Shown piece by piece: positions 22,783-32,700 of a DNA stretch of 64,000 bases; within the stretch, counting starts at the first letter, position 1; each line of letters begins with the position of its first letter. The notes under the pieces are model-generated. The model was given only the letters and a program-made list of their open reading frames with translations. It searched no databases and was not told where the DNA came from. A program made the position numbers and the translations under genes. Source of the stretch: Agapetus fuscipes (Eukaryota; Arthropoda; Insecta; Trichoptera; Glossosomatidae); assembly GCA_951799405.1 (NCBI GenBank), contig OX637342.1, positions 5,580,001 through 5,644,000 of the forward strand. Direction: 5' to 3'.

Positions 22783-22893
22783 TTCCTCGACTATGTGTTT
22801 GATATGAGGCTGACCACAGGTACAGTAAATAATGTAAAATTTTTGATCATTTTAAAAGTTGATATGTCTGTGCAACTTAGATTTTAAATTACT
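22783..22893 (+). repeat. RTE-tail SINE, internally deleted
   Basis: ttcctcgactatgtgtttga, tatgaggctgaccacaggta, then directly the last ~30 bp (atatgtctgtgcaacttaga). The middle is lost. Confidence 0.5.
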
Positions 22894-23061
22894 AGAGCCG
22901 TTTGGTGTGCTAAATCGCCGACGCCACAAGACATCAGCGAGGCCTTGGGGTATAACAATTCCCAGGCAATCGTCAACGAGGACTGATAATTAGAAATTCA
23001 ACACGTAGGTTGCGGTGATAAAAACATTTAGTTTTCGGTCCTTTGCGGCCCTCAATATAAT

Positions 23062-23279
23062 TAACATTTAAAGCTCATATCAAATGCATGCCCACAAACA
23101 AACACGTGTAAGTTAGCGCTAACAAATGCTGAATGTGTACTTACAAAATAAATACAATCCTCAAATGAACATACACCCTGCAACTTTTGCCGACCTATCC
23201 TAAAACAGGGATGACATTAGAAAAGTGAGCAATTTTTACAGTATGGGTGGTCAGCCTCATATCAACCTATAAGTCAAGG
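23062..23279 (-). repeat. RTE-tail SINE
   Basis: On the minus strand: ccttgacttataggttgata, tgaggctgaccacccatact, ctaaaacaggga region inverted, through to gctcatatcaaatgcatgcc. Its head touches the head of the RTE-B fragment at 23285 in inverted orientation. Confidence 0.78.
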
Positions 23280-23284
23280 TCACC

Positions 23285-23727
23285 ATGATACAAAATGAGT
23301 GCTGTGGAACGCAATATTAAAACAGGAAAAACTCTGAGGGATAGAGTTAGGAATGAATGGGTAAAAAAAGAATGTAATTTGAAAGAGGATGTGAAAGTTA
23401 AGGTACAAAAGAATGTGATGAGATGGTTTGGGCATGTGGAAAGAATGAATGATGATAGACTGACAAAGTATGTATACAAAGAAAGTGTGAAAGGAAAAAG
23501 AGGGAAGGGACGACCGAGAAAAGTATGGAGTGATCAGATTGAGGAGATTGTGAAAGAATGGGATATACAAAGTGAGCGTAAAAGAAGAAAATGCATGAAA
23601 AAGGTGATGGATATGAATGAATTGAAAGAGGTATGTAAGGATAGGAAAAAATGGAGGCAACTCTGCAGAGGCTCTGGCCACCCCTAGCGGAATGGGACAG
23701 AGTTACAGTTACAGTTACAGTTACAGT
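23285..23727 (+). mobile_element. 5'-truncated RTE, second subfamily
   Basis: Codons from about VERNIKTGKTLRDRVRNEW through RWFGHVERMNDDRLTKYV, GKGRPRKVWSDQI and KDRKKWRQLCRGSGHP. They end at a stop just before (ttacag)n at 23699-23727. The protein is clearly the RTE C-terminus but is only moderately similar to that of the intact element. It lacks the ~250-bp tail unit and uses a different microsatellite tail, so it is a distinct RTE lineage. Confidence 0.82.
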
Positions 23728-24097
23728 TTAACGTATATTTTCAATGTGATGCGTGTTAACTTACACCGATTGACTTGACAACAAGGCATCTGGACCACTC
23801 TCCTAGAAAATATCTCCCAGCCTCCATGGCGGAGAGCTTGCGTGAGGATTATATGGCAGATAGGCTGTGCGCGCGCGGCGAGCGAGCAGTCCCGTTAGGG
23901 CTAGCGCTCAGCGGTCACAGCCACAGAAACACATTAATTAATTGTATCCATTAACGAGCCATACCAACACACCGCGCACGCGCACAAAGGATTAATTGAA
24001 TTCCTGAGGAAGCTAAAATTTGAATACTTCATATTCTTTGAGGTGGCTGAGTAAACCCCGCACCGGTATATTTTTCTCTTTCTATAAAATAGATTAT
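23728..24097. other. Unassigned, contains a small GC-rich islet
   Basis: About 23840-24000 is CpG-rich (gcgcgcgcggcgagcgagc) and flanks attaattaattg and attaattgaattcc. No ORF is supported. It could be a conserved non-coding or regulatory element. Confidence 0.3.
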
Positions 24098-24345
24098 GCT
24101 CCTAGGCTGGTATGAGGCTGACCCTCCGTGCTGTAAAAATTGATTCAATTTTTCTAATGCCACCCCGGTTTCAGCTAAAGGCGGCAGGAGTTGCAATGTT
24201 TATGTTCATGTGAGGTTTTGTTTATTTGTATGCACACATGCAGAATGTGTAGGCGCGAACCTATGTACATGTGCCTGTCTGTGGGCATGCATTTAATATG
24301 AGCCTTGAATGTTAACATATCTTTGCAGGTTAGATTATAGATGCA
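24098..24345 (+). repeat. RTE-tail SINE, older subfamily
   Basis: cctaggctggtatgaggctg, caccccggtttcagctaaag, gcggcaggagttgcaatgtt, gcacacatgcagaatgtgta and ctttgcaggttagattatag. This is the ggcggcagg subfamily, also seen at 4728, 25058, 40457 and (inverted) 62115. Confidence 0.8.
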
Positions 24346-24428
24346 ATTTACCTACCTATTTCCCCTAGCCATGTATATATTTTTTTAATTACAAATAATA
24401 ATTACCCATTAATCATTAAGCTAATGAT

Positions 24429-24675
24429 CAGTACCCTTAGTACGAGTTGCAAAACTTGAGAAAAGTAAAGTTTACGGAAAATATTAAAGGCGTGATTTCG
24501 CCCAAAATCTGCCGTTTTTGTTTCTTACACTTTGTGGTCTTAGCAAAAGAGTTACAGTGATGAAGAAAATCAAGTTCAAACAAACAAAAACCGCAGATTT
24601 TGGGGGAGATCATTCTTTAATAATTGCCGTAAACTTTACATAACTCAAGTTTTGCAACTCGTACTAAGGTTACTG
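24429..24675. mobile_element. Palindromic MITE-A, copy 1
   Basis: Terminal inverted repeats begin CAGTACCCTTAGTACGAG on the left and, on the opposite strand, CAGTAACCTTAGTACGAG. The arms pair for ~100 bp (gttgcaaaacttgag, gtttacgg, caaaatctgccgtttttg). A ~50-bp loop contains gtggtcttagcaaaagag. It is non-coding and near-identical in arms and loop to 51808-52047. A non-autonomous foldback transposon is the simplest reading. The superfamily is undetermined because no clear target duplication is visible. Confidence 0.8.
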
Positions 24676-25057
24676 TTTACTAAAAGAATAATAGTTATAG
24701 GGCTTACTTGCAATATTATAAATTAATATCCTTGAAATTATAAAGGTTGCTATCTTGTATGCAAATTATTTTGATATGCAAATGTAGCGCGTACTTTACT
24801 TGTCTGTGTGACATTATCGGTGCCATCTTTCATCTGCCTTAGATCTGCACCTCAAGTATGAAACATTACGTTTCAACTTACCCATTGCGTAAAAACCGTA
24901 TTGCCTTCTTCCTAAAAGACGGTTTATTTATTTTACACAATTCTTTTCTCACTTTCGGTTCCGACAGTTTCTTACACTCAAACAGTACGACGGTTGATTT
25001 ATATCTGACCTTCCAAGGGATCTTGGTCCTAATTTTTACAGTTTATTAAGATCATTC
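24676..25057. other. Unassigned DNA, half FB-1 at 24850
   Basis: cacctcaagtatgaaacatt and acgtttcaacttacccattg at 24848-24895 are the left arm of FB-1. No gene is supported. Confidence 0.4.
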
Positions 25058-25325
25058 TCGATTTATATGTTTGTATGAAGCTGACTCTTGTATTAATCAA
25101 ATATAGAGATTTTTAATCGGTTCACTTTTGCCACCCCGGTTCAGGGAACGGCGGCAGGAGTTGCAAGGTTTATGTCCATGTGAGGTTTTCTTTATTTGTA
25201 TGCACACATGCAGAATGTGTAGGCGCGAACCTACATGTGCCTGTCTGTAGGCATGCATTTCATATGAGCCTTAAATGCTTACATATCCTTGCAGCTTAGA
25301 TTATAGATTATAGATTATAGATAGA
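25058..25325 (+). repeat. RTE-tail SINE, older subfamily
   Basis: tatgtttgtatgaagctgac, gccaccccggttcagggaac, ggcggcaggagttgcaaggt, cacatgcagaatgtgtaggc, then ttagattatagattatagat as the tail. In tandem with the younger copy at 25385. Confidence 0.8.
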
Positions 25326-25384
25326 TTTATTTAGATTTACAAATCTAGCAATGAGTTCCTCCCAACGCCAGTGTGTTGATAGCT

Positions 25385-25640
25385 GTGAGGTTGGTATGAG
25401 GCTGACCACCCATACTGTAAAAAATGGTTCACTTTGCCAATGTCACCCCTGTTTCAGGGAAGGTCGGCAAGAGTTGCAGGGCTTATGTTCATTTGAGATT
25501 GGGTTTTTTATACTGTAGGTCCACATGCGGCATGTGTGAGCGCGAAATTGTGCGTGTCTGCTTGTGGGAATGCATTTAATATGAATCTCAAATGATACAT
25601 ATCTTTGCAGCTTAGATTTAGATTTATTTAGATTTAGTGC
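25385..25640 (+). repeat. RTE-tail SINE, young copy
   Basis: tgaggttggtatgaggctga, cacccatactgtaaaaaatgg, cacccctgtttcagggaagg, tcggcaagagttgcagggct, gcggcatgtgtgagcgcgaa and a (gattta) tail. Very close to the consensus. Confidence 0.88.
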
Positions 25641-26197
25641 ACTGTATTTAAAATAACCTATGGAAGTTAAAACGCTCAGTAGAGACGTTGCTCTCTTATA
25701 CTTATATTTTGTGTTACACGATTTTACTTGGAGTTCTGTATTGAAACGAGATCAAGTGATTTGACCATAGAAGGAGATTTCATTACAAATTATCTTAGAC
25801 GAAACAAACACGGATAAGCGCTTAAAGGGTGATTGATGTTTTCCGACTGATTAATAATTAATTTTCTAGATTCTTCCTTAAACGGTTTTTAGAAATAAAT
25901 TATTGAGATAGAATGCAAATTGTCAACTTATTTTACAGATAGATTACAATAGTATTACTATTGAATTAAAAAAAAAACGATGTTGTCTGAAACAAAATTT
26001 AACCTTCAAATATCGGGAAATAAAGTAAATAAAATATCTTGAAAATGCTCTCAACGAAATAGAGCGTAACCTTTGGACTTAATAACATAACAAGTCATAT
26101 AGAATCAAACGTGGCGATCTAAGATATTTTACGAAAATGAGGTAAATAAATAAGGTAACACAGAATATGTTGAATAATGTGTTTACAAATATGGATC
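25641..26197. other. Unassigned DNA
   Basis: 25655-25735 has FB-1-like words (gttaaaacgctcagtagaga). Nothing else is supported. Confidence 0.4.
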
Positions 26198-26457
26198 AGT
26201 CCGTAGTCTAGTGGAAGCAGTCGCTTCGGACTTCTGGAACGTTTCTCTTTTCTAACGCTTCTGGAAGGTCGTGGGTTCGAATCCTGGTGGAACACAAAAA
26301 ATAAACCATTTACATTTTCAAATATTATGCTCTTCGCTGTGTTGAAAAATTGATATACCTTAACCAACAACCGGTCATCAAAGGTCCATCCAGCCTTACA
26401 GCGACTGGGTGTTGCTTGAGAATTGTCGCTTTGTAGCGATGACCAAGCTCGTTAAAT
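26198..26457 (+). repeat. SINE-3 (tRNA-derived), 5' half of dimer
   Basis: gtccgtagtctagtggaagc (A-box region), gtcgtgggttcgaatcctgg (B box), ggaacacaaaaaataaacca, atgctcttcgctgtgttgaa, atccagccttacagcgactg, gtcgctttgtagcgatgacc, ending aagctcgttaaatccggt. The end runs directly into the SINE-1 head at 26457. The same junction exists on the minus strand at 60095-60120. Confidence 0.82.
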
Positions 26458-26758
26458 CCGGTGGATGTCTCTGTTGGTAGAATGCTTGCATTTCATGCCC
26501 AGAGCAAGGTTTCGATCCCAACTGAGGGTGTGAGAAATTATTTCCCTTTTCGATGTTTATTTTTAACCCAAAATAAATACCGGCAAGGTTTATTCAGCCT
26601 TGACAATAAATGAAAACAAGCCACTTCAACTGAAGTGGTAGGCCGAGGCCGGCCCCGTTACCCGTAAAAAATAAGTCCTGAACCGCCACATGTCACTTCT
26701 CTGGGGATAACGCAGGCAAGAAGTTGCACTTAACGTATAGCTCAGTTGCTTTTGCGTT
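26457..26758 (+). repeat. SINE-1, 3' half of SINE-3/SINE-1 dimer
   Basis: tctctgttggtagaatgctt, gcatttcatgcccagagcaa, tttcgatcccaactgagggt, then the SINE-1 body (accggcaaggtttattcagc, ccacatgtcacttctctgg) and the end gtatagctcagttgc. The head has lost part of its A box, so transcription would depend on the SINE-3 promoter upstream. Confidence 0.82.
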
Positions 26759-27357
26759 GCGTTGACACAGACACAGACAATCCACAATGCACAAATAAAT
26801 ATTCCTACAAATATTATCCTTCGAAGTAGCACTTCATTTACATGAGACGTGAAAAATTTGCATCACCAGAAAGGATAAAAAAATTAACGCTTTTAAAAGG
26901 TAGCTAAACCGCAATGATTGTCAATATTTAGACTTAATTTATTTGCCATACAATGACCATTGTGAAACAGGCAGTAGATCACGGTCAGAATGTTTTGGAT
27001 ATTGTAAAGTTAAATAGGTTACATTCTCGCACTTTATGCTGCATGACATTAGTATAAAATTAAATGTCAACGTATTGGATTTGCAGTCACGTTTTAATAG
27101 AATATAATATTATAGAACGACTTTAAGATAATAATAAAAAAAACACAACGCTTTTTAGTGAGTAGCTTCTTATACCGTTTTTACCATAATGTTGGGTATT
27201 TCTATAATGGTATAATCTGCTATGTTGATTTGTAATGTTGGCTCATTCATTTATGTTACATTTTTTGTGAAGGAAAGTATTGACTTTTCTTGTATAGATT
27301 TCTTTTTAAGGTTTTGTTGTTGTTTTGTATATCTTTAAATGTTATTAATTATTTGTA
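26759..27357. other. Unassigned AT-rich DNA
   Basis: No supported feature. Confidence 0.45.
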
Positions 27358-27612
27358 TTCCTTGACTTATAGGTTGATATGAGGCTGACCTCGCATACAG
27401 TAAAAAATGGTTCACTTGGCCAATGTTACCCATGTGTCAGGGAAGGTCGGCAAAAGTTGTAGGGCTTATGTTCATTTGAGGTTTAGATTTTATTTGTAAG
27501 TAAACATTCAGCATTTGTAAGCGCGAACTATACGTGTTTGTTTGTAGACATGCATTTGAGAGCCTTAAATGTTAATATATCTCTGCAACTTAGATTATAG
27601 ATTATTATAGAC
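27358..27612 (+). repeat. RTE-tail SINE
   Basis: ttccttgacttataggttga, tatgaggctgacctcgcata, aaaatggttcacttggccaa, gggaaggtcggcaaaagttg, gcgcgaactatacgtgtttg and a ttagattatag tail. Confidence 0.82.
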
Positions 27613-27682
27613 CAAGCTGAATAAAAGGAAAACTTACGGAAATAATAAATGGTATTTTTTTGTTGAGTTTACAGTTATTTAA

Positions 27683-27747
27683 GCTTTCGAACCCGAGCTC
27701 TCGGCATGGAATGCAAGCAATCTACCAACTGAGCTATCGACCAGACC
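27683..27747 (-). repeat. SINE-1 head only
   Basis: Minus strand: ctggtcgatagctcagttgg, tagattgcttgcattccatg, ccgagagctcgggttcgaa. A- and B-box regions are intact, but the body is absent. The immediate flank carries the 27606-27675 repeat shared with 17715-17795. Confidence 0.75.
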
Positions 27748-28142
27748 CTGTTCAATGATCCGTGGATAATCTACGCATTAAATGCTGGTGAATAGCACTG
27801 TCAGAATATCATGCAATATGATAAATTTTATATCACAGCTCTGACAAAGATGGCTGACAAGCGCAAAAACAAGATACGACTCCATAAATCACATCGTATT
27901 CCGCAAATAATAATGGTTGCCCGCTACAAAAGGAAAAGCAACTCCGAATTATTGAAATGCGCCGTAGCTAGAGCCATTCATGAGCTCCTACAGAACTAAT
28001 GGCAGGGGCTGTGTAAATCATAGCTCTGTACTTGTTACTATGTGAAATTTCCATTCATAGCGGGCTAGCTGGATAGAAAGCAGATGTAGCCAAGTGTTTT
28101 TCGAAAACAAATTACTAGTAAGGGCCCTTAGTATATAAAACG
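27748..28142. other. Unassigned DNA
   Basis: A 62-codon frame at 27811-27999 (KMADKRKNKIRLHKSHRI...) is basic but has no recognisable domain or splice context. I treat it as unassigned. Confidence 0.35.
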
Positions 28143-28620
28143 CCACTAAACTACACATAAAGAGTAACTTTTTGCCTGCGTTATCCCCGAAGGGGTCGCA
28201 TGTGGCGGTTGGGGACCTATTTGTTTTTACAGGTAAGGAAGCCGGCACCACACCAACAACTTTAATTTTTATTTAAAAAAAATAGATTTGTGAAGAGGAA
28301 TGCAATTTACCAACCTATTCTGTCTGGCCAGAAACTGGTATTCATATCATCAATAAATAATTCATTATTGTAATGAATTATTTCTTAATAATTACCCAAT
28401 AACATCTGTTGAACCAGGGTCAAAGTTATGGCCAAATGACCCAGGCAGGGATCGTCCCAACGCTGTTCTATTCCAAACACGCTAGAAAGATCAGCCCACT
28501 TGGCCTCATCGGCCATAACACCAACAGCTTTTAGTTGAAGTGAAGGTTTTCCAGCTCCAGTAGAAGCTGGCTGTCAATACTTGTGAAGGCTGATTACACC
28601 TTGCCGGTATTTATTTCGGG
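28143..28620 (-). repeat. SINE-1 interrupted by a nested SINE-2
   Basis: The 3' part lies at 28143-28263 (ctacacataaagagtaactt, cccgaaggggtcgcatgtgg) and resumes at 28523-28620 (cttttagttgaagtgaagg, gaaggctgattacaccttgc). The interruption is the SINE-2 at 28264-28522. The duplicated aacaRctttt on both sides is the target-site duplication made by that insertion. Confidence 0.82.
28264..28522 (-). repeat. SINE-2 nested inside SINE-1
   Basis: Minus strand: ggtgttatggccgatgaggc, caagtgggctgatctttcta, gcgtgtttggaatagaacag, ggacgatccctgcctggg, gaccctggttcaacagatgt, then the AT-rich middle and gcattcctcttcacaaatc with an A-rich end. Flanked by an approximately 10-bp direct repeat of SINE-1 sequence, so SINE-2 was active after SINE-1 inserted here. 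Confidence 0.85.
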
Positions 28621-28961
28621 CAGTCACTGCTGGTAGAAAACATCTGAGCGAATAAATTAATAAAAAGGGAATTAAAACTGTGTGTTTGTCAATCCAATTT
28701 ATAAAAAATGACGTTCTCTGTTTCCTATGACATCACCTAGGATGGAAGTAGTTGTTAGGAAGAGAAGTTAGTGAGAAGAGAAGTGGCGATGCGTGGTCGT
28801 CTCAGCGCCGCCACCTCCTCGCTTATAAGGAGTTGCTATCACACGACATGCAACACGCCTCTACCACAAGACGTATCAAACATTACGTTTAAACTCAATT
28901 ATAACGTTAACCATTGACTTATATGAGAACTATTACTATAAGGGCTTATTTAAAGTAAAAA
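28621..28961. other. Unassigned, small GC-rich patch
   Basis: 28780-28870 (gcgatgcgtggtcgtctcag, cgcttataaggagttgc) is GC-richer with a TATA-like word, but no transcript is supported. Around 28875 an FB-1 left-arm word (atcaaacattacgtttaaac) occurs. Confidence 0.3.
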
Positions 28962-29050
28962 ACCCTACCTCAACACAGATCTTCCTTAGTTAGAAAGAGA
29001 ACAAAGATGCTTCTAGTGTGACTTCACTGCTAATAAGCATGTTTGAGAGA

Positions 29051-29262
29051 CGACCGGTGCGTGGTTTAGTGCCCAGCGCTTGAGACTCGTAAATGGAAGG
29101 TCGTGGGTTTGAATCCCGTCGGAACACAAAAATATACCAAACATGCTCTTCGCTGGGTTGAAAAATTCATATTACTACCTTTAGCAAAGACCTGTCACCA
29201 AAGATCCATCCAGCCTAACAGCAACTGGGTCTTGTTTGAGAATTGGCGCTTTCTTTAGTAAC
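29051..29262 (+). repeat. SINE-3 (tRNA-derived), monomer
   Basis: cgaccggtgcgtggtttagt, gtaaatggaaggtcgtgggt, ttgaatcccgtcggaacac, atgctcttcgctgggttgaa, atccagcctaacagcaactg, gagaattggcgctttcttta. Inserted at the end of repeat R6. It is not followed by SINE-1, unlike the two dimer loci. Confidence 0.8.
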
Positions 29263-29359
29263 AGCATATCTCGCAGAGGGCTCTTGAGGTGCGATTTACA
29301 CAAAAACAGCGCTCACCAAATAAATCTTGCTAATAGTATTGTAATGTTTTTGGGTTTGG

Positions 29360-29660
29360 AAAGTCTGTAAATTAAAGCATACAGGTCTTCTTTCAGGTTC
29401 TTTATTTTCATTTAATTTATTTGTACAATTTATATTTATTTTTAACACTTTTAGTAACTCAAATTTATTTTCACAGTTCAGTATCGCTTACACCTTTCAA
29501 TCAAAGGCAACTATCTTACTGTCACTATCTTAGTGCACTCAATTTTGCTCCTTATATACTGTAGTGATAGAACTCTCTAGGAGCTAATTTTTCCAGTAAA
29601 CTCGCGAACATTCTACCAACTTCAAGAGTACAAAAGGATAATTTAATTTCTAGATTTCTT
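29360..29660 (-). repeat. Possible solo LTR, minus strand
   Basis: On the minus strand an LTR-like order is visible: TATA-like acagtatataaggagc, ~110 nt later gtgaaaataaatttgagtta (polyadenylation word AATAAA), then ctaaaagtgttaaaaataaa and gaagacctgta. The 46915-47270 region has the same order with related words. Boundaries and target duplication were not found, so this remains tentative. Confidence 0.35.
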
Positions 29661-29755
29661 AGGTCTATTGCTACCTACGGTGTACACCTATATTAATCTA
29701 CTTTTGACATAATACTATAATAACTATCACTACCTACGAAGTACACCTATATGAA

Positions 29756-32700
29756 TCTAATCTAATCTAATCTAATCTAAGCTGCAAAGATATATATCAT
29801 TTAAGATTTATACTAAATGCATTCCCACAAGCAGATATGTATAATTTCGCGCTAACACATGCCGCATGTGGACCTACAATATAAAAACCCAATCTCAAAT
29901 GAACATAAGCCTTGCAACTCTTGCCGTCCTTCCCTGAAACAGGGGTGACATTGGCAAAGTGAACCAATTTTTATATTATGGGTGGTCAGCCGCATAACAA
30001 CCTATAAGTCAAGGAACATACATGACAAATTACATTTTTTAAAATCAAAGAATAAAAATAACAATATATACATGGACATAAAAAACTAAATCATAAAACC
30101 AAATTCACTTTAACAAACCCTAGCCGCCAACATCACAGATCAACCGCCATTTCTTTCTATCCTTGCATACTTCTTTCATTTCCTCCAGAGTCATAACCTT
30201 CTTCATACAAGCTCTTCTTTTATTATGACTCTGGATATTCCATTCATTCGCAATTTCGGATATTTGGTCCATCCATACCTTTCTCGGTCTTCCTCTACCA
30301 CGACATCCATCTATTCTACCAACATATACTTTCTTCGTCAGTCTTTCCTCATTCATTCTCTCCATATGCCCAAACCATCTTAACAAACTTCTTTTAATCT
30401 TCACTTTCACACTTTCTTTTGCACCACATTCTTTTCTTACAAAATCATTCCTCACCCTGTCACTCCGTTTTTTCCCAATCATACTTCTTAGAAAGTCCAT
30501 TTCAACAGTATGGACTTTACTAATTTCACTTTCATTCACCGTCCAGGCCTCGCTTCCATACATCAAGGTGGGTAAAAGTATGCCACTGCGTACCGCCAAT
30601 CGAGCATTTTTAGAAATGTTTTGATTTTTGGCGATACAAGCTGTGGCACCCAGTACACACCTGCCCTTCATTACTCTTCTTTCAAGTTCACCTGTCATTC
30701 TTCCATCTTTCTCAAACTTACTTCCCAAGTATACAAACTCATTTACCACATCAACATTCATTCCGTTTATTCTAAATTCGTAGTTCGTATTTTCTTCATT
30801 TCTTTCAAAAATCAAAACTTTCGTCTTACTTGCATTCAATTTCAAATAATTACCTAGCAGAGCTTCGTTCAATCTAGAGAGCATCGTTTGCAATTCTACT
30901 GCTGAGTCCGATACAAGAACAGCATCATCCGCATACAGTAGAACACTCACTTTGCTCTCTCCTATCATTAATCCACAATCATCAAGTCTAGCATCTCGAA
31001 CACACTTGTCCATGACTATGTTAAATAGCCATGGGCTCATCACACATCCTTGCCTTACACCCTTAAAAACTTCAAACCATTCACTATACTCATCATCAAT
31101 ACGAACACATGCTGTACTATTTTCATAGTTTGCATGCACCGCACCTAGGAGAGCCCCATTCACTCCGTATGCTTTCAAAACATCCCATAACATACCTCTG
31201 TCTACTGAGTCAAAAGCCTTTTCCAGATCTACAAAGGCCGTGAACAGCTTCCGCCTCACCGACAATTGTTTTTCAACAAGTTGTCGTAGAGTAAAAATCT
31301 GATCAACACAGCCTCTACCGGCCATAAAGCCGGACTGTATATCGGAAATCCTTTCACTAGTAGTCAGAATCACATTTTTTATAATCACCTTACAGAAGAC
31401 TTTTCCTGGTATACTGAGTAGACTGATTGGTCTGAAGTTCTGACAGTCTTTTTTGTCCCCTTTACCTTTGTAAATGGGAACAATGACTGCCTTCCTCCAA
31501 TCCATCGGTACTACTCCTGCATTCACACAAAGCTTACATAATTCGTACATCCAATCTATCACGCATTCACCTCCTGCTTTCAACATTTCACCATTTATTC
31601 CATCAAACCCAGCAGACTTTCCATTCTTCAAACATTCAATAGATACTTTTATTTCTTCTTTCAAAATCCTAAATTCATTCTCTTCTGTCATTTTTCTAAA
31701 CAAAATTCTTTCGCCCCGACCAAAAATCCCTTCAAAATATTCTTTCCATCTCTTACATACTTCATCCTTCTCCCATACCATCTCACCAACAGCACTTTTG
31801 ATTCCTGGGGTGGTCAATGCAGAATCTTTATTCCTATTGGCACCGACCCATCTCCAGAATTCCTTCCTACTGTCGGTGAAACTCCTGTTCATTTTTTCAT
31901 CAATCTTTCTCTGTTCATTCGCTTTGCTTTCATAAACTACATTCTTCGCCATTTGCTTGGCTATCTTATATTCATCTTCTAGCTTTCTATCATTCCTGTC
32001 GTTCAGCCACTTTTTGTAACATTCCTTCTTCACTTTCACAGCCTCTTTTACTTTAGCATTCCACCAGGCATCCCCTTTCAATCTTCCACCTTTCGTTTCT
32101 CCACATACTTTTCGAGCACATTCAATCATTCCTTCTTTCATAAACTTCCACATGCTTTCAATATCTTTTTCATTAACATTCTTTTCAAGTTCATTCACAC
32201 TTAACTTTTTTTGTATTTCTGATTTATACTTCACTTTCACATTTTCATCACTCAGACTTTCTACTTTTATTCTTGGCTTTCTTACTTTCTTCTTACGTTT
32301 CTTCTTTCTTACTTCTCCAATCATTATTTTAGCGCATAAGAGATAGTGGTCACTGCCTATTTCAGGCCCACGATAGACACGGCTATCTCTTACGGCTCCT
32401 CTCAGTCTTTCATCCACACAGATGTAGTCAATGATTGTGCGACTTCCCACAATCTGCCTTGTGTACAGATGCACATCCTTATGTCGAAACCATGTGTTTG
32501 ATGCAAAAAGGCTGTGCTCTGCACACAAAGCTATCAGGTGTCGCCCATTATCATTGACTACACCTCGTCCACTAGGACCAACAATTTTCACACACTCATC
32601 TCTTTGCGTACCTACCCATCCATTCATATCTCCCAAAATTATAATGTATTCATTCTTCTTGCTTTCGCGCACAACTGCATTCAACTCATTCCAGAATCTC

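Noticed and set aside
23280..23681. 133-codon minus-strand ORF, hydrophobic
   Set aside because: Antisense of the RTE-B C-terminal fragment.
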